Shown: piece after piece, positions 45,417 through 54,384 of the stretch
How positions within the stretch are numbered: position 1 is the first letter of the stretch
Layout of the letters: every line of letters starts with the position of its first letter
From: Geobacter argillaceus
Lineage (GTDB): Bacteria > Desulfobacterota > Desulfuromonadia > Geobacterales > DSM-12255
Assembly: GCF_007830735.1 (NCBI RefSeq)
Contig: NZ_VLLN01000004.1
Span: 186,001 to 250,000 of the forward strand
Direction of reading: 5' to 3'
DNA length: 64,000 nucleotides
Program-made: the position numbers and the translations under genes
Notes under the pieces: generated by a model
Told to the model about the DNA's origin: nothing
Database searches by the model: none
The model's input: the letters and a program-made list of their open reading frames with translations, nothing else

Positions 45417-46187
45417 TTACAGCCCGATGATATTATACCCGTTGTCCACGAAATGCACCTCGCCGGTCACGCCACTGGCCAGCCGGCTGCTGAGATACAC
45501 AGCTGCGTTGGCGACCTCTTCCTTGGTGATGTTGCGGCGGAGCGGGGCCTTTCCCTCGACGATGCCGGCGATCTGGTTGAACCCGCCGACGCCGGCGGCA
45601 GCCAGGGTTTTCAATGGCCCGGCGGAGATGGCATTGGCTCTGATCCCACTGGGGCCGACCGCTTCGGCCATGTAGCGGATGCTCATTTCCAGGGCCGCCT
45701 TGGCCACTCCCATTATGTTGTAATTGGGGAAAACCCGCTGGCCACCGTAGTAGGTAAGGGTCAGCATGCTCGCCTCACGCCCCTCCATGAGCGGGGCAGC
45801 TGCCTTGGCCAGGGCGATGAGCGAAAAGACGCTTACCTCCATGGCGGTCGCAAACCCTTCGCGGGTTACATTCAGGAAGGAGCCTTTCAACTCATCCTTG
45901 TTGGCAAAGGCCACCGAGTGGACGAGAATGTCCAGGCCGCCCCATTTTTCCTTCACCATCTCCATGGCCTTGGCGATCTCCTCGTCGCTGCGTACGTCGC
46001 AGGGGACGATGAGTTCGGCGCCGATACTTTCACCCAGCGGGATGACCCGTTTGGCCAGGGTTTCTCCGGCATAGAAAAGGGCTATGGACGCTCCTTCCCG
46101 CTTGAATGCCTCGGCAATTCCCCAGGCAATGCTCTTTTCGTTGGCCACGCCGACGATCAAGGCCTTTTTCCCTGCAAGCAACGACAT
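45417..46187 (-). CDS. fabI: Enoyl-ACP reductase (NADH), FabI
   Basis: 256 residues from the ATG at 46187 (AAGGAGG upstream). A short-chain dehydrogenase-like enzyme that reduces the enoyl-ACP double bond in fatty acid elongation. Motifs: KKALIVGVANEKSIAWGIA (NADH loop), HSVAFA, and the catalytic Tyr-x6-Lys in NYNIMGVAKAALE; ISAGPLKTLAA is the substrate loop. First gene of the minus-strand group with hflX, phoB and phoR. Confidence 0.95.
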   Translation of the reverse strand: MSLLAGKKALIVGVANEKSIAWGIAEAFKREGASIALFYAGETLAKRVIPLGESIGAELIVPCDVRSDEEIAKAMEMVKEKWGGLDILVHSVAFANKDELKGSFLNVTREGFATAMEVSVFSLIALAKAAAPLMEGREASMLTLTYYGGQRVFPNYNIMGVAKAALEMSIRYMAEAVGPSGIRANAISAGPLKTLAAAGVGGFNQIAGIVEGKAPLRRNITKEEVANAAVYLSSRLASGVTGEVHFVDNGYNIIGL

Positions 46188-46264
46188 GTGCTTCCCTCCT
46201 TGAACCGGTGACGGACTCTCACGCACTAAGGCGACGGTGTAGGTCCGTAATCGATGAATGAGAA

Positions 46265-46292
46265 ATAATTCAAAATTATGCTACGATTGAAT
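46265..46292. promoter_or_regulatory. Palindromes in the fabI upstream region
   Basis: ATAATT-CAA-AATTAT (46265-46279) is a perfect 15-bp palindrome. Overlapping it, ATTCAA (46268-46273) and TTGAAT (46287-46292) form a wider inverted repeat. The region lies between divergent fabI and the GAF-HD-GYP gene; it may be a fatty-acid regulator site, but this is only positional inference. Confidence 0.35.
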
Positions 46293-46364
46293 GCAGCATA
46301 CTAACTAAAATTCCGGCGCTTGGCAACAGGCTTTGCCAAGCGTAGACAGGGGTTAGCCACTTTC

Positions 46365-47987
46365 ATGAACGGCTTTGGCAAGGTGATTGAGGATAGCCGG
46401 CGGCTGTCAACCCTGCGGGACGTGGATGAGGTGCTGCAGGGGCTTTCCCGTCTCCTGAAGAAGACGGTCAGGAGCGGCTGGGCGGTCGTGTACCTGCTTG
46501 ACCGGGAACGGCGCGACTTTGCCCCGGCCCGGAGTTGCGGCATGCCACCCCGATACCTGCCGCTGTTCAGGGATATGCCGCTGATACCGGAAAAAATTCC
46601 CCTGCTCCGGACGATTCTCCAAAAAAAGCACCATCTCCAGATCCCCAACCCCGAGAGTTCCCGTCTGCTGAGCCCGACATTCCGTCGGCTTCTCAAAAGT
46701 CTCGTCCTCCTGGCTGTGCCGATGGTGGTGCACAACCAGGTGACCGGCGCGGTCTTCGTGGCGAGGCGGCGGTCGGTTGCCTTGACCTTTACCCCGGACG
46801 AAATTGCCGTCATCAAGGACATGGTCTCACATGCGGCGCTGGTGGTGAGCCACATCGAGCTGTTCGACCAGTCCCTGGAAATGGCGCTGGATATGGCCAA
46901 GCGGATCGACGTCATCCTGACCCTGGACGAGATCAACAAGGCCATCTCCTCATCCCTGAGCCAGGAGCGGATCATCGATACTGCCATGGAGCAGATCGAA
47001 CGGATCATGCAGTGTGAACTGGTGTCGGTCCTGGAAGGTGACGGCGGGCAACTGGTGGTTCTGGCCACCAGGAGTGACGTTGCTCCTGAAGGGTTGCCAG
47101 CCCTCAAGCGGGGCGCGGTGATTGGCAAGGGGAATGTTGCCGGGCAGGCGTTTACCCATGGTGAGAGCCGTTACATCCCACAACTGAGGGGGCTGAAACG
47201 GCTGTCAGCTATGGAGATGGCCCTGCGGGACGTCGGCATCGAGTCTCTCATGGCGATTCCACTCATCAGCAAGGAGCAGCCGAAGGGGGTGCTCCTTCTG
47301 GGCGACACCGCGCGGGGCCAGTTTGTCCGGGAGGATGCCTTCACCATCGAGAAGATCGCGGCCCAGATGGCGGTTGCCCTGGAGAACGCCCGGCTCTACG
47401 AGGAGATGCGGAGCCTGTTCATCAATACGGTGGCCTCGCTGGCCAATGCCATCGATGCCAAATCACCCTGGACCAAGGGGCACTCCGAGCGGGTGATGAA
47501 CGTGGCGACCACCATTGCCAGGGAGATGGGGCTCACGGAGACGGAGGTGGAGCGGATACGGCTTGCCGGACTGCTTCACGACATCGGCAAGATCGGGATC
47601 ATCGAGGCGCTCCTGGAGAAACCCGAGGAGTTGTCGGAGGATGAATTCCCCCCCCTGCGGCTCCATCCGGAAAAGGGGGTGGCGATCCTGGCGCCGATCC
47701 GGCAGTTGCAGGACGTCCTGCCCGGGGTGCTCCATCATCATGAGCGGTTTGACGGAAGCGGTTATCCCTATGGCCTGAGGGGTGAGTCGATCCCCCTGGC
47801 GGCGCGGATCGTGGCGGTTGCTGACTCGTTCGATGCCATGGTGTCCGATCGTCCCTACAAGAAGGGGTTGTCGGTCCAGGAAGCGATCATAGAGTTGCAA
47901 CGCTGCGTAGGAAGCCAGTTCGACCGGGCGGTTGTCACGGCTTTTACCGGGTATCTCCTGCGGGTTATGCGCGGTGGCGGTATGTAG
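46365..47987 (+). CDS. GAF-GAF-HD-GYP sensor phosphodiesterase
   Basis: 540 residues from ATG 46365. Two GAF-like sensory domains (about 20-165 and 185-345) precede an HD-GYP domain (about 355-530) with HSERV, GLLHDIGKIGI, LHPEKG, HHHERFDGSGYP and DSFDAM. All metal-site residues appear conserved, so it should hydrolyse c-di-GMP in response to a small ligand or redox signal. Cytoplasmic. Its TAG stop lies in the repeat half-element at 47984. Confidence 0.9.
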   Translation: MNGFGKVIEDSRRLSTLRDVDEVLQGLSRLLKKTVRSGWAVVYLLDRERRDFAPARSCGMPPRYLPLFRDMPLIPEKIPLLRTILQKKHHLQIPNPESSRLLSPTFRRLLKSLVLLAVPMVVHNQVTGAVFVARRRSVALTFTPDEIAVIKDMVSHAALVVSHIELFDQSLEMALDMAKRIDVILTLDEINKAISSSLSQERIIDTAMEQIERIMQCELVSVLEGDGGQLVVLATRSDVAPEGLPALKRGAVIGKGNVAGQAFTHGESRYIPQLRGLKRLSAMEMALRDVGIESLMAIPLISKEQPKGVLLLGDTARGQFVREDAFTIEKIAAQMAVALENARLYEEMRSLFINTVASLANAIDAKSPWTKGHSERVMNVATTIAREMGLTETEVERIRLAGLLHDIGKIGIIEALLEKPEELSEDEFPPLRLHPEKGVAILAPIRQLQDVLPGVLHHHERFDGSGYPYGLRGESIPLAARIVAVADSFDAMVSDRPYKKGLSVQEAIIELQRCVGSQFDRAVVTAFTGYLLRVMRGGGM

Positions 47988-48007
47988 GGGCGCTGCTTGC
48001 CGCGCCC
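47984..48007. repeat. GTAGGGGC half-element
   Basis: GTAGGGG (47984-47990) followed by hairpin GGGCGC (47988-47993) / GCGCCC (48002-48007). It resembles the left half of the 55-bp element at 3786, and again the TAG of GTAG is the stop codon of the upstream gene. Confidence 0.5.
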
Positions 48008-48032
48008 GGTTTGAAGCGAGGGCGCTGCGGAA

Positions 48033-48302
48033 TCAGGGTGCTGTTCGAGCCGGCGCGGATTCATCGGTCGGTTCGCACGATCCAATGGGCGGGGCGTCGA
48101 CCCTGCCGGCCGGCGGCGGGCTAAGCCTGGCCAGTTGCAGTTCCAGGGAAGCCAGCCGTTGCTCGATCTCCTCCAACTGCTCGACCGACCGGTCGACCTT
48201 ACCTTTGATGGCGAAGATGATGAACGGCAGGATGAACCAGATTATGGCCAGGAAAAAGAAGAGAATCGACACCAGCATCATGAACCCGCCAAACATCTCC
48301 AT
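48033..48302 (-). CDS. Small membrane protein with coiled coil
   Basis: 89 residues from the ATG at 48302 with GAGGTGATT upstream. One membrane helix, very rich in Phe/Ile/Leu (about 8-32), is followed by a Glu/Leu/Gln helix (VEQLEEIEQRLASLELQLARL, a likely coiled coil) and a Pro-rich acidic tail. The layout is reminiscent of small scaffold proteins such as PspB, but I recognise no family. Convergent with the HD-GYP gene. Confidence 0.6.
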   Translation of the reverse strand: MEMFGGFMMLVSILFFFLAIIWFILPFIIFAIKGKVDRSVEQLEEIEQRLASLELQLARLSPPPAGRVDAPPIGSCEPTDESAPARTAP

Positions 48303-48336
48303 GGTAATCACCTCGCCGGTACAACGTTGATCCACC

Positions 48337-48381
48337 GTAGGGGTGCGGTTACCGCACCCGGGGCGGGGAAAGCCCGCCCCT
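48337..48381. repeat. GTAGGGG double-hairpin element
   Basis: GTAGGGG (48337-48343), then hairpins GGGTGCGGT (48341-48349) / ACCGCACCC (48351-48359) and GGGGCGGG (48360-48367) / CCCGCCCC (48373-48380). Same plan as the element at 3786, but the right end reads CCCCTGCA and not CCCCTAC. Confidence 0.6.
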
Positions 48382-48533
48382 GCAATATCATCGTGTATAT
48401 CCCCCCGGTCCAATCCTGTCAATCCCCCTGAAGATACGGCGATCTGGCGGAAAAATTCCTTTTGCCGCCAGATAAATGCAGGTATAGTAAGCCGGTTTGC
48501 CGACCGGCATGCTATCTGCTAAGGGACAGGCTG

Positions 48534-50396
48534 ATGACTGGACGTGAAATGGAGATACCCGGATTGCCGGGGCGATACGTGGGGCTCATTACCGGAACAT
48601 CCCGCAGGGACGGTTGGTACCGGCTTGCCCTGATCGTGATCGCCGGACTGCTGGCCTATGCCAACAGCATGACGTTTCCGTTCACCTTCGACGACATGGT
48701 CAATATCATGGGGAACCCGCAGATCAAGGACCTGGGCTCCCTGATGACGCCATCGTTGCTGAAGTCCGGCCGGGCGCTGGGAGTCTTTAGTTTCGCCCTG
48801 AACTACCGGCTGCACGGCGACTGGGTGGTCGGGTACCATCTGGTCAATCTCTTCGTCCACCTGTCGGCCGCCCTGACCCTTTATGGCCTGATCACTCTGC
48901 TCTGGCTCAGCCCGCTTGTCTCGCAGGGAATCGCACCTCCCCGGGCAGGTCATGGCCGGGGAATCGCCCTGTTTGCCGCTCTCCTGTTCGTGAGCCATCC
49001 GGTCCAGACCCAGGCGGTCACCTACATTGTCCAGCGGTTCACCTCCCTGGCTACCCTGTTCTATCTGCTTGCCGCGGTCTGCTACGTTCGGGCGAGACTG
49101 GCCCTGAACGGTGCCGGTTCCGCGCGGCGCGGTCCGTCGGTCGGATATTTCGCTCTTGCCTTCCTGGCGGCGCTCCTTTCCATGCGGACCAAGGAGATCG
49201 CCTTCACCCTGCCGCTCATGCTGATATTCCTGGAACTGCTCTGTTTCCGGGGGACGCTTCGGGCGCGCCTGTTGCCCATCTCCCTGTTCCTGATGACCAT
49301 GGCGATCATCCCCCTGAGCCTGGTGGGGATACGGGGGGGGATGACAGGCCTGCTGGCGGCGGCCGACCAGGCAACGCGGGTCCAGACCATCATTTCCCGG
49401 ACCGACTATCTGCTGACCCAGTTCCGGGTGGTGGCCACCTACCTGCGTCTGCTGATCTTCCCCGTGAACCAGAACCTGGATTACGAGGTTGCCTTTTCCC
49501 ACACGCTTGCCGACCCGGCTGTCCTCGGTGGGCTGGCACTGCATCTTGCCCTGCTGGGATTGGCGGTCTGGTGCGTGGTCCGTTCCCGGCCTTCGGCGTC
49601 ACCGGCATTCCTGCCTGCTCCGCATCTGAGGCTGGTGGCCATCGGCATCGGCTGGTTCTATATCGCGCTGCTGGTCGAATCGAGCGTTATTCCCATTATC
49701 GACCCGATCTTCGAGCACCGGGTGTACCTCCCGTCGGCCGGTGCCTTTCTTGCCATCAGTTCGGTGGTGATAGGCCTTGCCGGCCATAGGGAACGGGTTC
49801 TTTCCTCCGCCTGCCTGGCGATGACACTGCTCTGCCTGGTCTTTGCGGTGGCCACTGTCAAGCGGAACCGGGTCTGGAGCAGCGAGGCCTCGCTCTGGGA
49901 GGATGTCACCCGGAAGTCGCCCAATCTGTCCCGTCCCTGGAACAACCTGGGATATGCCTACCTGAAGCGGAAAGAGCCGGCCAGGGCACTTCCCGCCCTG
50001 ATCAGGTCCATCTCCCTCGATCCGGGACATCCGGATGCCTGGAACAATGTGGGGCTGGCCCTTACCCAGCTGGGGTCGTACCTTGGCCGGTTCGACAGGA
50101 CCGTGGAACTGTTCAGGGACCTGTCGGCTGTCAATGCCGATGCCCAGACGCTCTGGTTTGCCAAGGCCCACAACAACCTCGGGCTGGCCTACGACTACCT
50201 TGGCCGGCCGGTTGACGCCATCGCCAGTTTCCGCAAGTCCCTGGACATGGACCCCGATTATGCGCCGGCCCACTACAATATGGGGCTGGCCTGTCTGGCA
50301 ACCGGCGATCAGGCCTGCGTCATCGAACAGTACCTGTCCCTGGTGCAGCTCCGTTCGGGATTTGCGCCGATGCTGGAAGCCAGGATGAGGCGGTAA
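48534..50396 (+). CDS. Polytopic membrane protein with C-terminal TPR repeats
   Basis: 620 residues. The first two thirds contain about ten hydrophobic helices with a periplasmic loop FPFTFDDMVNIMGNPQIKDL near residue 55, a layout shared with TMTC-like and PMT/ArnT-type (GT-C fold) proteins. The last third (about 465-620) holds TPR units such as SRPWNNLGYAYLKRKEPARA and AHNNLGLAYDYLGRP. A lipid-linked sugar transfer or polysaccharide assembly role fits, since it heads the glycosyltransferase cluster. ATG 48534 is preferred over the upstream 48462. Confidence 0.75.
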   Translation: MTGREMEIPGLPGRYVGLITGTSRRDGWYRLALIVIAGLLAYANSMTFPFTFDDMVNIMGNPQIKDLGSLMTPSLLKSGRALGVFSFALNYRLHGDWVVGYHLVNLFVHLSAALTLYGLITLLWLSPLVSQGIAPPRAGHGRGIALFAALLFVSHPVQTQAVTYIVQRFTSLATLFYLLAAVCYVRARLALNGAGSARRGPSVGYFALAFLAALLSMRTKEIAFTLPLMLIFLELLCFRGTLRARLLPISLFLMTMAIIPLSLVGIRGGMTGLLAAADQATRVQTIISRTDYLLTQFRVVATYLRLLIFPVNQNLDYEVAFSHTLADPAVLGGLALHLALLGLAVWCVVRSRPSASPAFLPAPHLRLVAIGIGWFYIALLVESSVIPIIDPIFEHRVYLPSAGAFLAISSVVIGLAGHRERVLSSACLAMTLLCLVFAVATVKRNRVWSSEASLWEDVTRKSPNLSRPWNNLGYAYLKRKEPARALPALIRSISLDPGHPDAWNNVGLALTQLGSYLGRFDRTVELFRDLSAVNADAQTLWFAKAHNNLGLAYDYLGRPVDAIASFRKSLDMDPDYAPAHYNMGLACLATGDQACVIEQYLSLVQLRSGFAPMLEARMRR

Positions 50397-50402
50397 GGCT
50401 CG

Positions 50403-50440
50403 GTGAGGAGTGAGGAGTGAGGAGTGAGGAGTGAGGAGTG
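50403..50440. repeat. Five tandem GTGAGGA heptamers
   Basis: An uninterrupted run of GTGAGGA units occupies 50403-50437. The next gene starts at a GTG (50431) inside the array, and GGAG from the preceding unit is placed as its ribosome-binding site. So the repeat supplies both the start codon and the Shine-Dalgarno sequence; a change of copy number would leave them intact. Confidence 0.8.
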
Positions 50441-51168
50441 AGGAACAGGGCCTTGCAAAGGTTCTGGTGATCATACCGGCCTACAATGAGGCCGGCAATA
50501 TCGGTCGGGTGGTCGCTGCCATCCGCAGGGTGGTGCCGGAGTGCGACATCCTGGTGGTGAACGACGGCTCCCGTGACGACACCGCCGCCGCTGCTGCCGG
50601 CGCCGGGGCGATCGTGCTCTCCCACGCCTTCAACATGGGGTACGGAGTGACCATCCAGACCGGGTATAAATTCGCCCATTGCCATGGCTATCCGTACGTG
50701 GTCCAGATCGATGCCGACGGTCAGCACGATCCGGCCTTCATCCCCCGCCTCCTGGCACCGGTGATGACCGGTGACACCGACTTTGCCCTTGGCTCCCGTT
50801 TTCTGGAGGAGGAGAGCTACCGTCCCTCCTTTTCCCGACGGCTGGGAATCCTCTTCTTCCGGAAGCTGGTGACCCACCTGATCGGCCGGAGCGTCACCGA
50901 CCCCACCTCCGGTTACCAGGCGTTCAACCGGGAGGTGCTCCGGTTCTTCACCACCGACGTCTTTCCCTGCGACTATCCTGACGCCGATATGCTGATCACC
51001 CTCAACCTGGCCGGGTTCCGCATCCGCGAGGTGCCGGTCCGGATGTATGCCAACCCCACCGGCAAGACCATGCACAGCGGCACCAAGCCGCTCTACTACA
51101 TGTTCAAGATGTGCCTGTCCATCTTCGTTACCCTGCTGCGCAACCGTAAGTTCTTCAGGAGGACGTGA
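50431..51168 (+). CDS. Family 2 glycosyltransferase, DPM1-like
   Basis: 245 residues from GTG 50431 within the heptamer array. GT-A fold: VLVIIPAYNEAGNI, ILVVNDGSRDDT, IDADGQHDP (the DxD-type metal site) and a C-terminal basic tail without membrane helices. Such enzymes transfer a sugar from a nucleotide donor to polyprenyl phosphate. The next gene (DUF2304) follows by ATGA overlap, a common pairing. Confidence 0.85.
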   Translation: MRSEEQGLAKVLVIIPAYNEAGNIGRVVAAIRRVVPECDILVVNDGSRDDTAAAAAGAGAIVLSHAFNMGYGVTIQTGYKFAHCHGYPYVVQIDADGQHDPAFIPRLLAPVMTGDTDFALGSRFLEEESYRPSFSRRLGILFFRKLVTHLIGRSVTDPTSGYQAFNREVLRFFTTDVFPCDYPDADMLITLNLAGFRIREVPVRMYANPTGKTMHSGTKPLYYMFKMCLSIFVTLLRNRKFFRRT

Positions 51169-51545
51169 TGCCGTTCAAGCAACAGGTCTTTGCCCTGCTG
51201 GTGAGTCTCCTGGTCTTTGTGTTCACCATCGAAATGGTGCGCCAGAAGCGGCTCCGTGAGGAGTACTCGGTCCTCTGGCTCTTCACCAGCTGCATCATGT
51301 TCGTCCTGGTGATCAAGTACGACTGGCTGGTCACTCTTACCAATCTCATCGGTGCCGCCCTGCCCACCTCGACCCTCTTTACCGGCTCCATCGTGTTCCT
51401 GGTCCTCCTTGGGGTCCAGTTTTCCATAAAGATTTCCCGCCTCTCCGACCAGGTAAAGGATCTGGTGCAGGAGAACGCGATCCTGCGTCACCAGTTCGAG
51501 AAGATTGTGAAGACCCGGGGCACCGATCTTGACGCTAAACCCTGA
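51168..51545 (+). CDS. DUF2304 family membrane protein
   Basis: 125 residues from ATG 51168 (AGGAGGA upstream, overlapping the stop of the glycosyltransferase). Three membrane helices (about 5-25, 35-52, 65-85) with the family phrase RLREEYSVLWLF and a C-terminal coiled-coil helix (SDQVKDLVQENAILRHQFEK). DUF2304 proteins commonly accompany polyprenyl-phosphate glycosyltransferases and probably anchor or scaffold them (inference). Confidence 0.85.
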   Translation: MPFKQQVFALLVSLLVFVFTIEMVRQKRLREEYSVLWLFTSCIMFVLVIKYDWLVTLTNLIGAALPTSTLFTGSIVFLVLLGVQFSIKISRLSDQVKDLVQENAILRHQFEKIVKTRGTDLDAKP

Positions 51546-51576
51546 GCACTGAGCCAGATATCCCAAGGAGTATTCC

Positions 51577-52521
51577 GTGGACTTAAGCATAGTCGTTCCG
51601 ATCTACAACGAAGAAGAGAATATTTCGCTCCTCCATGGGCGGGTGACGGCTGCCCTGGCGGAAAGTGGCCTGACGTACGAGCTGATCCTGGTGGACGATG
51701 GCTCGGTCGACCGTTCCTTTCTCCTCCTCCAGGAGATCGCACGGGAAGACCGGCGGGTGAAGGTGATCCGCTTCCGCCGCAATTTCGGCCAGACCGCAGC
51801 CATGGCCGCCGGGTTCACTGCTGCGGCCGGGCGGGTCATCGTGCCGATGGACGGCGACCTGCAGAACGATCCGGCCGACATTCCCCGGCTGCTGGCCAGG
51901 ATCGACGAGGGGTACGACGTGGTGTCGGGCTGGCGCAAGGAGCGCAAGGATACCTTCGTCAACCGGAAACTCCCCTCCATGATCGCCAATGCCCTCATCT
52001 CCCGCCTGACCGGTGTCCATCTCCACGACTACGGCTGTACCCTCAAGGCCTATCGCCGGGAGGTGCTGGAGGGGATCAACCTCTATGGCGAGATGCACCG
52101 CTTCGTGCCGGCACTCGCTTCCCAGGTGGGGGCCAAGGTGGCGGAACTGCCGGTCAGGCACCATCCCCGCCTCTACGGCACCAGCAAGTATGGCATCTCC
52201 CGGACCGTCCGCGTGGTCCTGGACCTGATGACCGTCAAGTTCCTCCTCCAGTACTCCACCAAGCCGATCCAGCTCTTTGGCAAATGGGGGATCTACACCC
52301 TGCTGGCCGGCTTCCTCTCCGGCGGCGCGACCATCTACATGAAGCTCTTCGAGCAGATGAGCATGAACCGTAACCCGCTCCTGATCCTGACCGCCTTTCT
52401 CCTCTTCATGGGGGTGCAGTTCATCGTCCTGGGACTGCTGGGAGAACTGAACGCCCGGACCTACTACGAGGCCCAGGGAAAGCCGATCTACGTGATTCGC
52501 GAGAAACTGAACATTGACTGA
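51577..52521 (+). CDS. Polyprenyl-phosphate glycosyltransferase, ArnC/GtrB-like
   Basis: 314 residues from GTG 51577. N-terminal GT2 domain (LSIVVPIYNEEENI, LVDDGSVDRS, PMDGDLQNDP as the metal site, RRNFGQTAAMAAGF) and two C-terminal membrane helices (about 232-256 and 268-290), as in ArnC and GtrB. It would load a sugar onto undecaprenyl phosphate. Its end overlaps the next gene by 8 nt. Confidence 0.9.
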   Translation: MDLSIVVPIYNEEENISLLHGRVTAALAESGLTYELILVDDGSVDRSFLLLQEIAREDRRVKVIRFRRNFGQTAAMAAGFTAAAGRVIVPMDGDLQNDPADIPRLLARIDEGYDVVSGWRKERKDTFVNRKLPSMIANALISRLTGVHLHDYGCTLKAYRREVLEGINLYGEMHRFVPALASQVGAKVAELPVRHHPRLYGTSKYGISRTVRVVLDLMTVKFLLQYSTKPIQLFGKWGIYTLLAGFLSGGATIYMKLFEQMSMNRNPLLILTAFLLFMGVQFIVLGLLGELNARTYYEAQGKPIYVIREKLNID

Positions 52522-53692
52522 CGTCCCGCTGAAGATCCTGATGCTGGCACCAACCCCGTATTTCGCCGATCGGGGGTGTCACGTCCGCATCTATGAAGAG
52601 GCGCGGACCTTGACGGCCCAGGGGCACCGGGTGCGGATCGTCACCTACCACCTGGGCCGGGACATGGGGGAGATCCCCACCGACCGGATAGTCTCCATCC
52701 CCTGGTACCGGAAGCTGGCCGCCGGTCCCTCCTGGCACAAACCGTACCTGGATATCCTCCTCTTTTTCAAGGCGCTCGCCGTGGGGCGCCGCTTCAGGCC
52801 CGACCTGATCCATGCCCACCTCCACGAAGGGGCGTTTCTCGGCATCTTCCTGAAACGGCTCATCGGCGTGCCGCTCCTGTTCGACTGCCAGGGGAGCCTG
52901 ACCGGCGAGATCATCGACCACGGCTTTGTCAGGAAGGGGTCGCTGCTCGCCCGGCTGTTCGGCCTCCTGGAGCGGTTCATCAACCGCCGTGCCGACGTCA
53001 TCCTGACCAGCTCCGGCCCCGGTGCCAGGGAGCTGGTGGAGACCTGGGGGGTAGCGGCCGGAAAGGTGCTCCCCCTCACTGATGGGGTCAATACTGACGA
53101 GTTCCATCCCATGGACCGGGCCGAGGCCCGCCGTAGGCTACAACTTCCCCCTGATCGGCCGGTGGTGGCTTTCCTGGGGGTGATGAACCGCTACCAGGGG
53201 GTCAACCTGCTCCTGGAGGTGGTGAAGATCATGCAGGAAAGGGGAGTGCCGGTCCATTTCCTGCTCATGGGGTTTCCCGACGAGCGGTACCGGCAGCTGG
53301 CCAAGGAGATGGGGATCGCCGGTTTGATCACCTTCACCGGCCGGATCGACTACCGGGAGGCGCCCTTCTTCCTTTCGGCCTCCGATGTGGCTCTGTCGCC
53401 GAAGATATCCCTCACCGAGGCCAACGGCAAGTTGTTCAACTACCTGGCGTGCGGCCTGCCGACCCTGGTGTTTGACACCCCCATCAACCGGGAGATACTG
53501 GGGGATGCCGCGCTCTATGCCCGCTACCCGGAGCCGGTGGACTTCGCCGATAAGCTGGAAAAGCTCCTTGCTGACCCGGTCCTTCGCGAAGACTTGGCCG
53601 TCCGGGGGCGGGAGCGGGCAATTGCCGAGCACTCCTGGCAGTCGCGGGGCGCACGGCTGATAGCGGTGTACCGGCGCATGCTGGAGCGGTGA
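52514..53692 (+). CDS. Family 4 glycosyltransferase
   Basis: 392 residues from TTG 52514. GT-B fold: N-terminal LMLAPTPYFADRGCHVRI acceptor half, C-terminal donor half with VAFLGVMNRYQGVNLLLE, ITFTGRIDYREAPFF and the E-x7-E region SPKISLTEANGKLFNYLACG. It transfers a sugar from a nucleotide donor with retention, in polysaccharide synthesis. It overlaps the previous gene. After its stop lies the promoter region of the regulator gene. Confidence 0.85.
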   Translation: MTDVPLKILMLAPTPYFADRGCHVRIYEEARTLTAQGHRVRIVTYHLGRDMGEIPTDRIVSIPWYRKLAAGPSWHKPYLDILLFFKALAVGRRFRPDLIHAHLHEGAFLGIFLKRLIGVPLLFDCQGSLTGEIIDHGFVRKGSLLARLFGLLERFINRRADVILTSSGPGARELVETWGVAAGKVLPLTDGVNTDEFHPMDRAEARRRLQLPPDRPVVAFLGVMNRYQGVNLLLEVVKIMQERGVPVHFLLMGFPDERYRQLAKEMGIAGLITFTGRIDYREAPFFLSASDVALSPKISLTEANGKLFNYLACGLPTLVFDTPINREILGDAALYARYPEPVDFADKLEKLLADPVLREDLAVRGRERAIAEHSWQSRGARLIAVYRRMLER

Positions 53693-53702
53693 AAACGTGA
53701 CC

Positions 53703-53766
53703 GTTCATCCTGTGAACATTTTTCTTGCCTCTTTTACGCTTCTCCATTAGTGTTCATGTTATGAAC
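53703..53766 (+). promoter_or_regulatory. Two GTTCAT-type palindromic operators at the regulator gene
   Basis: Site 1 is GTTCAT-CCT-GTGAAC (53703-53717). Site 2 is the perfect palindrome GTTCAT-GTT-ATGAAC (53752-53766), which contains the ATG start codon at 53761. Their centres are 49 bp apart and a plausible TTGCCT...TAGTGT promoter lies between them. This fits autorepression with DNA looping by the encoded wHTH protein. Confidence 0.6.
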
Positions 53767-54384
53767 GATAATGCTGAAAAGTCCCTCGAATCCTACCGTT
53801 CCTTTCTTCTTCTCTCGGAGATCGCCGGAGAGGAGCCCCTCTCCCAGCGGGAGATATCCCGTCGCCTCGGTATTGCCGTCGGTCTGGTGAACTCCTATCT
53901 GAAGAATCTGGTGGCCAAGGGGTATGTGCGGGTGAAGAACTTCCCCAGCAACCGGTACGCCTATTTGCTGACCCCGCAGGGGCTGGCGGAGAAGAGCCGG
54001 CTCGCTTACCAGCATCTGACCTACTTCACGAACCTCTATACCGTGGCCCGCCAGGATTACCTGGCGCTGTTCCGGCGTCTTGAGGCTGCCGGGGTGCGGG
54101 AGGTGGTCTTCTGCGGGGTAGACGAAGTGGCGGAGATCGCCTACCTGTCGCTCAGGGAGACCGGCATCAAGTTGGTGGCAGTACTGGATGACGAAAGGGC
54201 TGGGGCCGAGTTTTTCACGCATCGGGTTGTATCCCCCGCTGCCTGGTACAAGGGAACTTCCGCAACGGTCGTGCTCACCTCGATGAAACGCCGCGAACAG
54301 CTGGAGGCTGTCGTGACCCGGCTCGGTATCGCGAAGGAAGATATTTTTCGGCCAGGGAGCCTGGCCGCCCAGGAGGAACCATGA
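53761..54384 (+). CDS. EPS-associated MarR-like regulator with extra C-terminal domain
   Basis: 207 residues from ATG 53761. The N-terminal winged helix (about 1-90; [28 protein letters not shown] and [14 protein letters not shown]) matches the MarR_EPS type found at the head of exopolysaccharide clusters. The C-terminal 100 residues add a Rossmann-like segment ([46 protein letters not shown]) resembling sugar-nucleotide or PglD-type N-domains, which may sense a nucleotide sugar. It overlaps rfbF by 4 nt. A regulator of the surface polysaccharide operon is likely. Confidence 0.8.
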   Translation: MNDNAEKSLESYRSFLLLSEIAGEEPLSQREISRRLGIAVGLVNSYLKNLVAKGYVRVKNFPSNRYAYLLTPQGLAEKSRLAYQHLTYFTNLYTVARQDYLALFRRLEAAGVREVVFCGVDEVAEIAYLSLRETGIKLVAVLDDERAGAEFFTHRVVSPAAWYKGTSATVVLTSMKRREQLEAVVTRLGIAKEDIFRPGSLAAQEEP

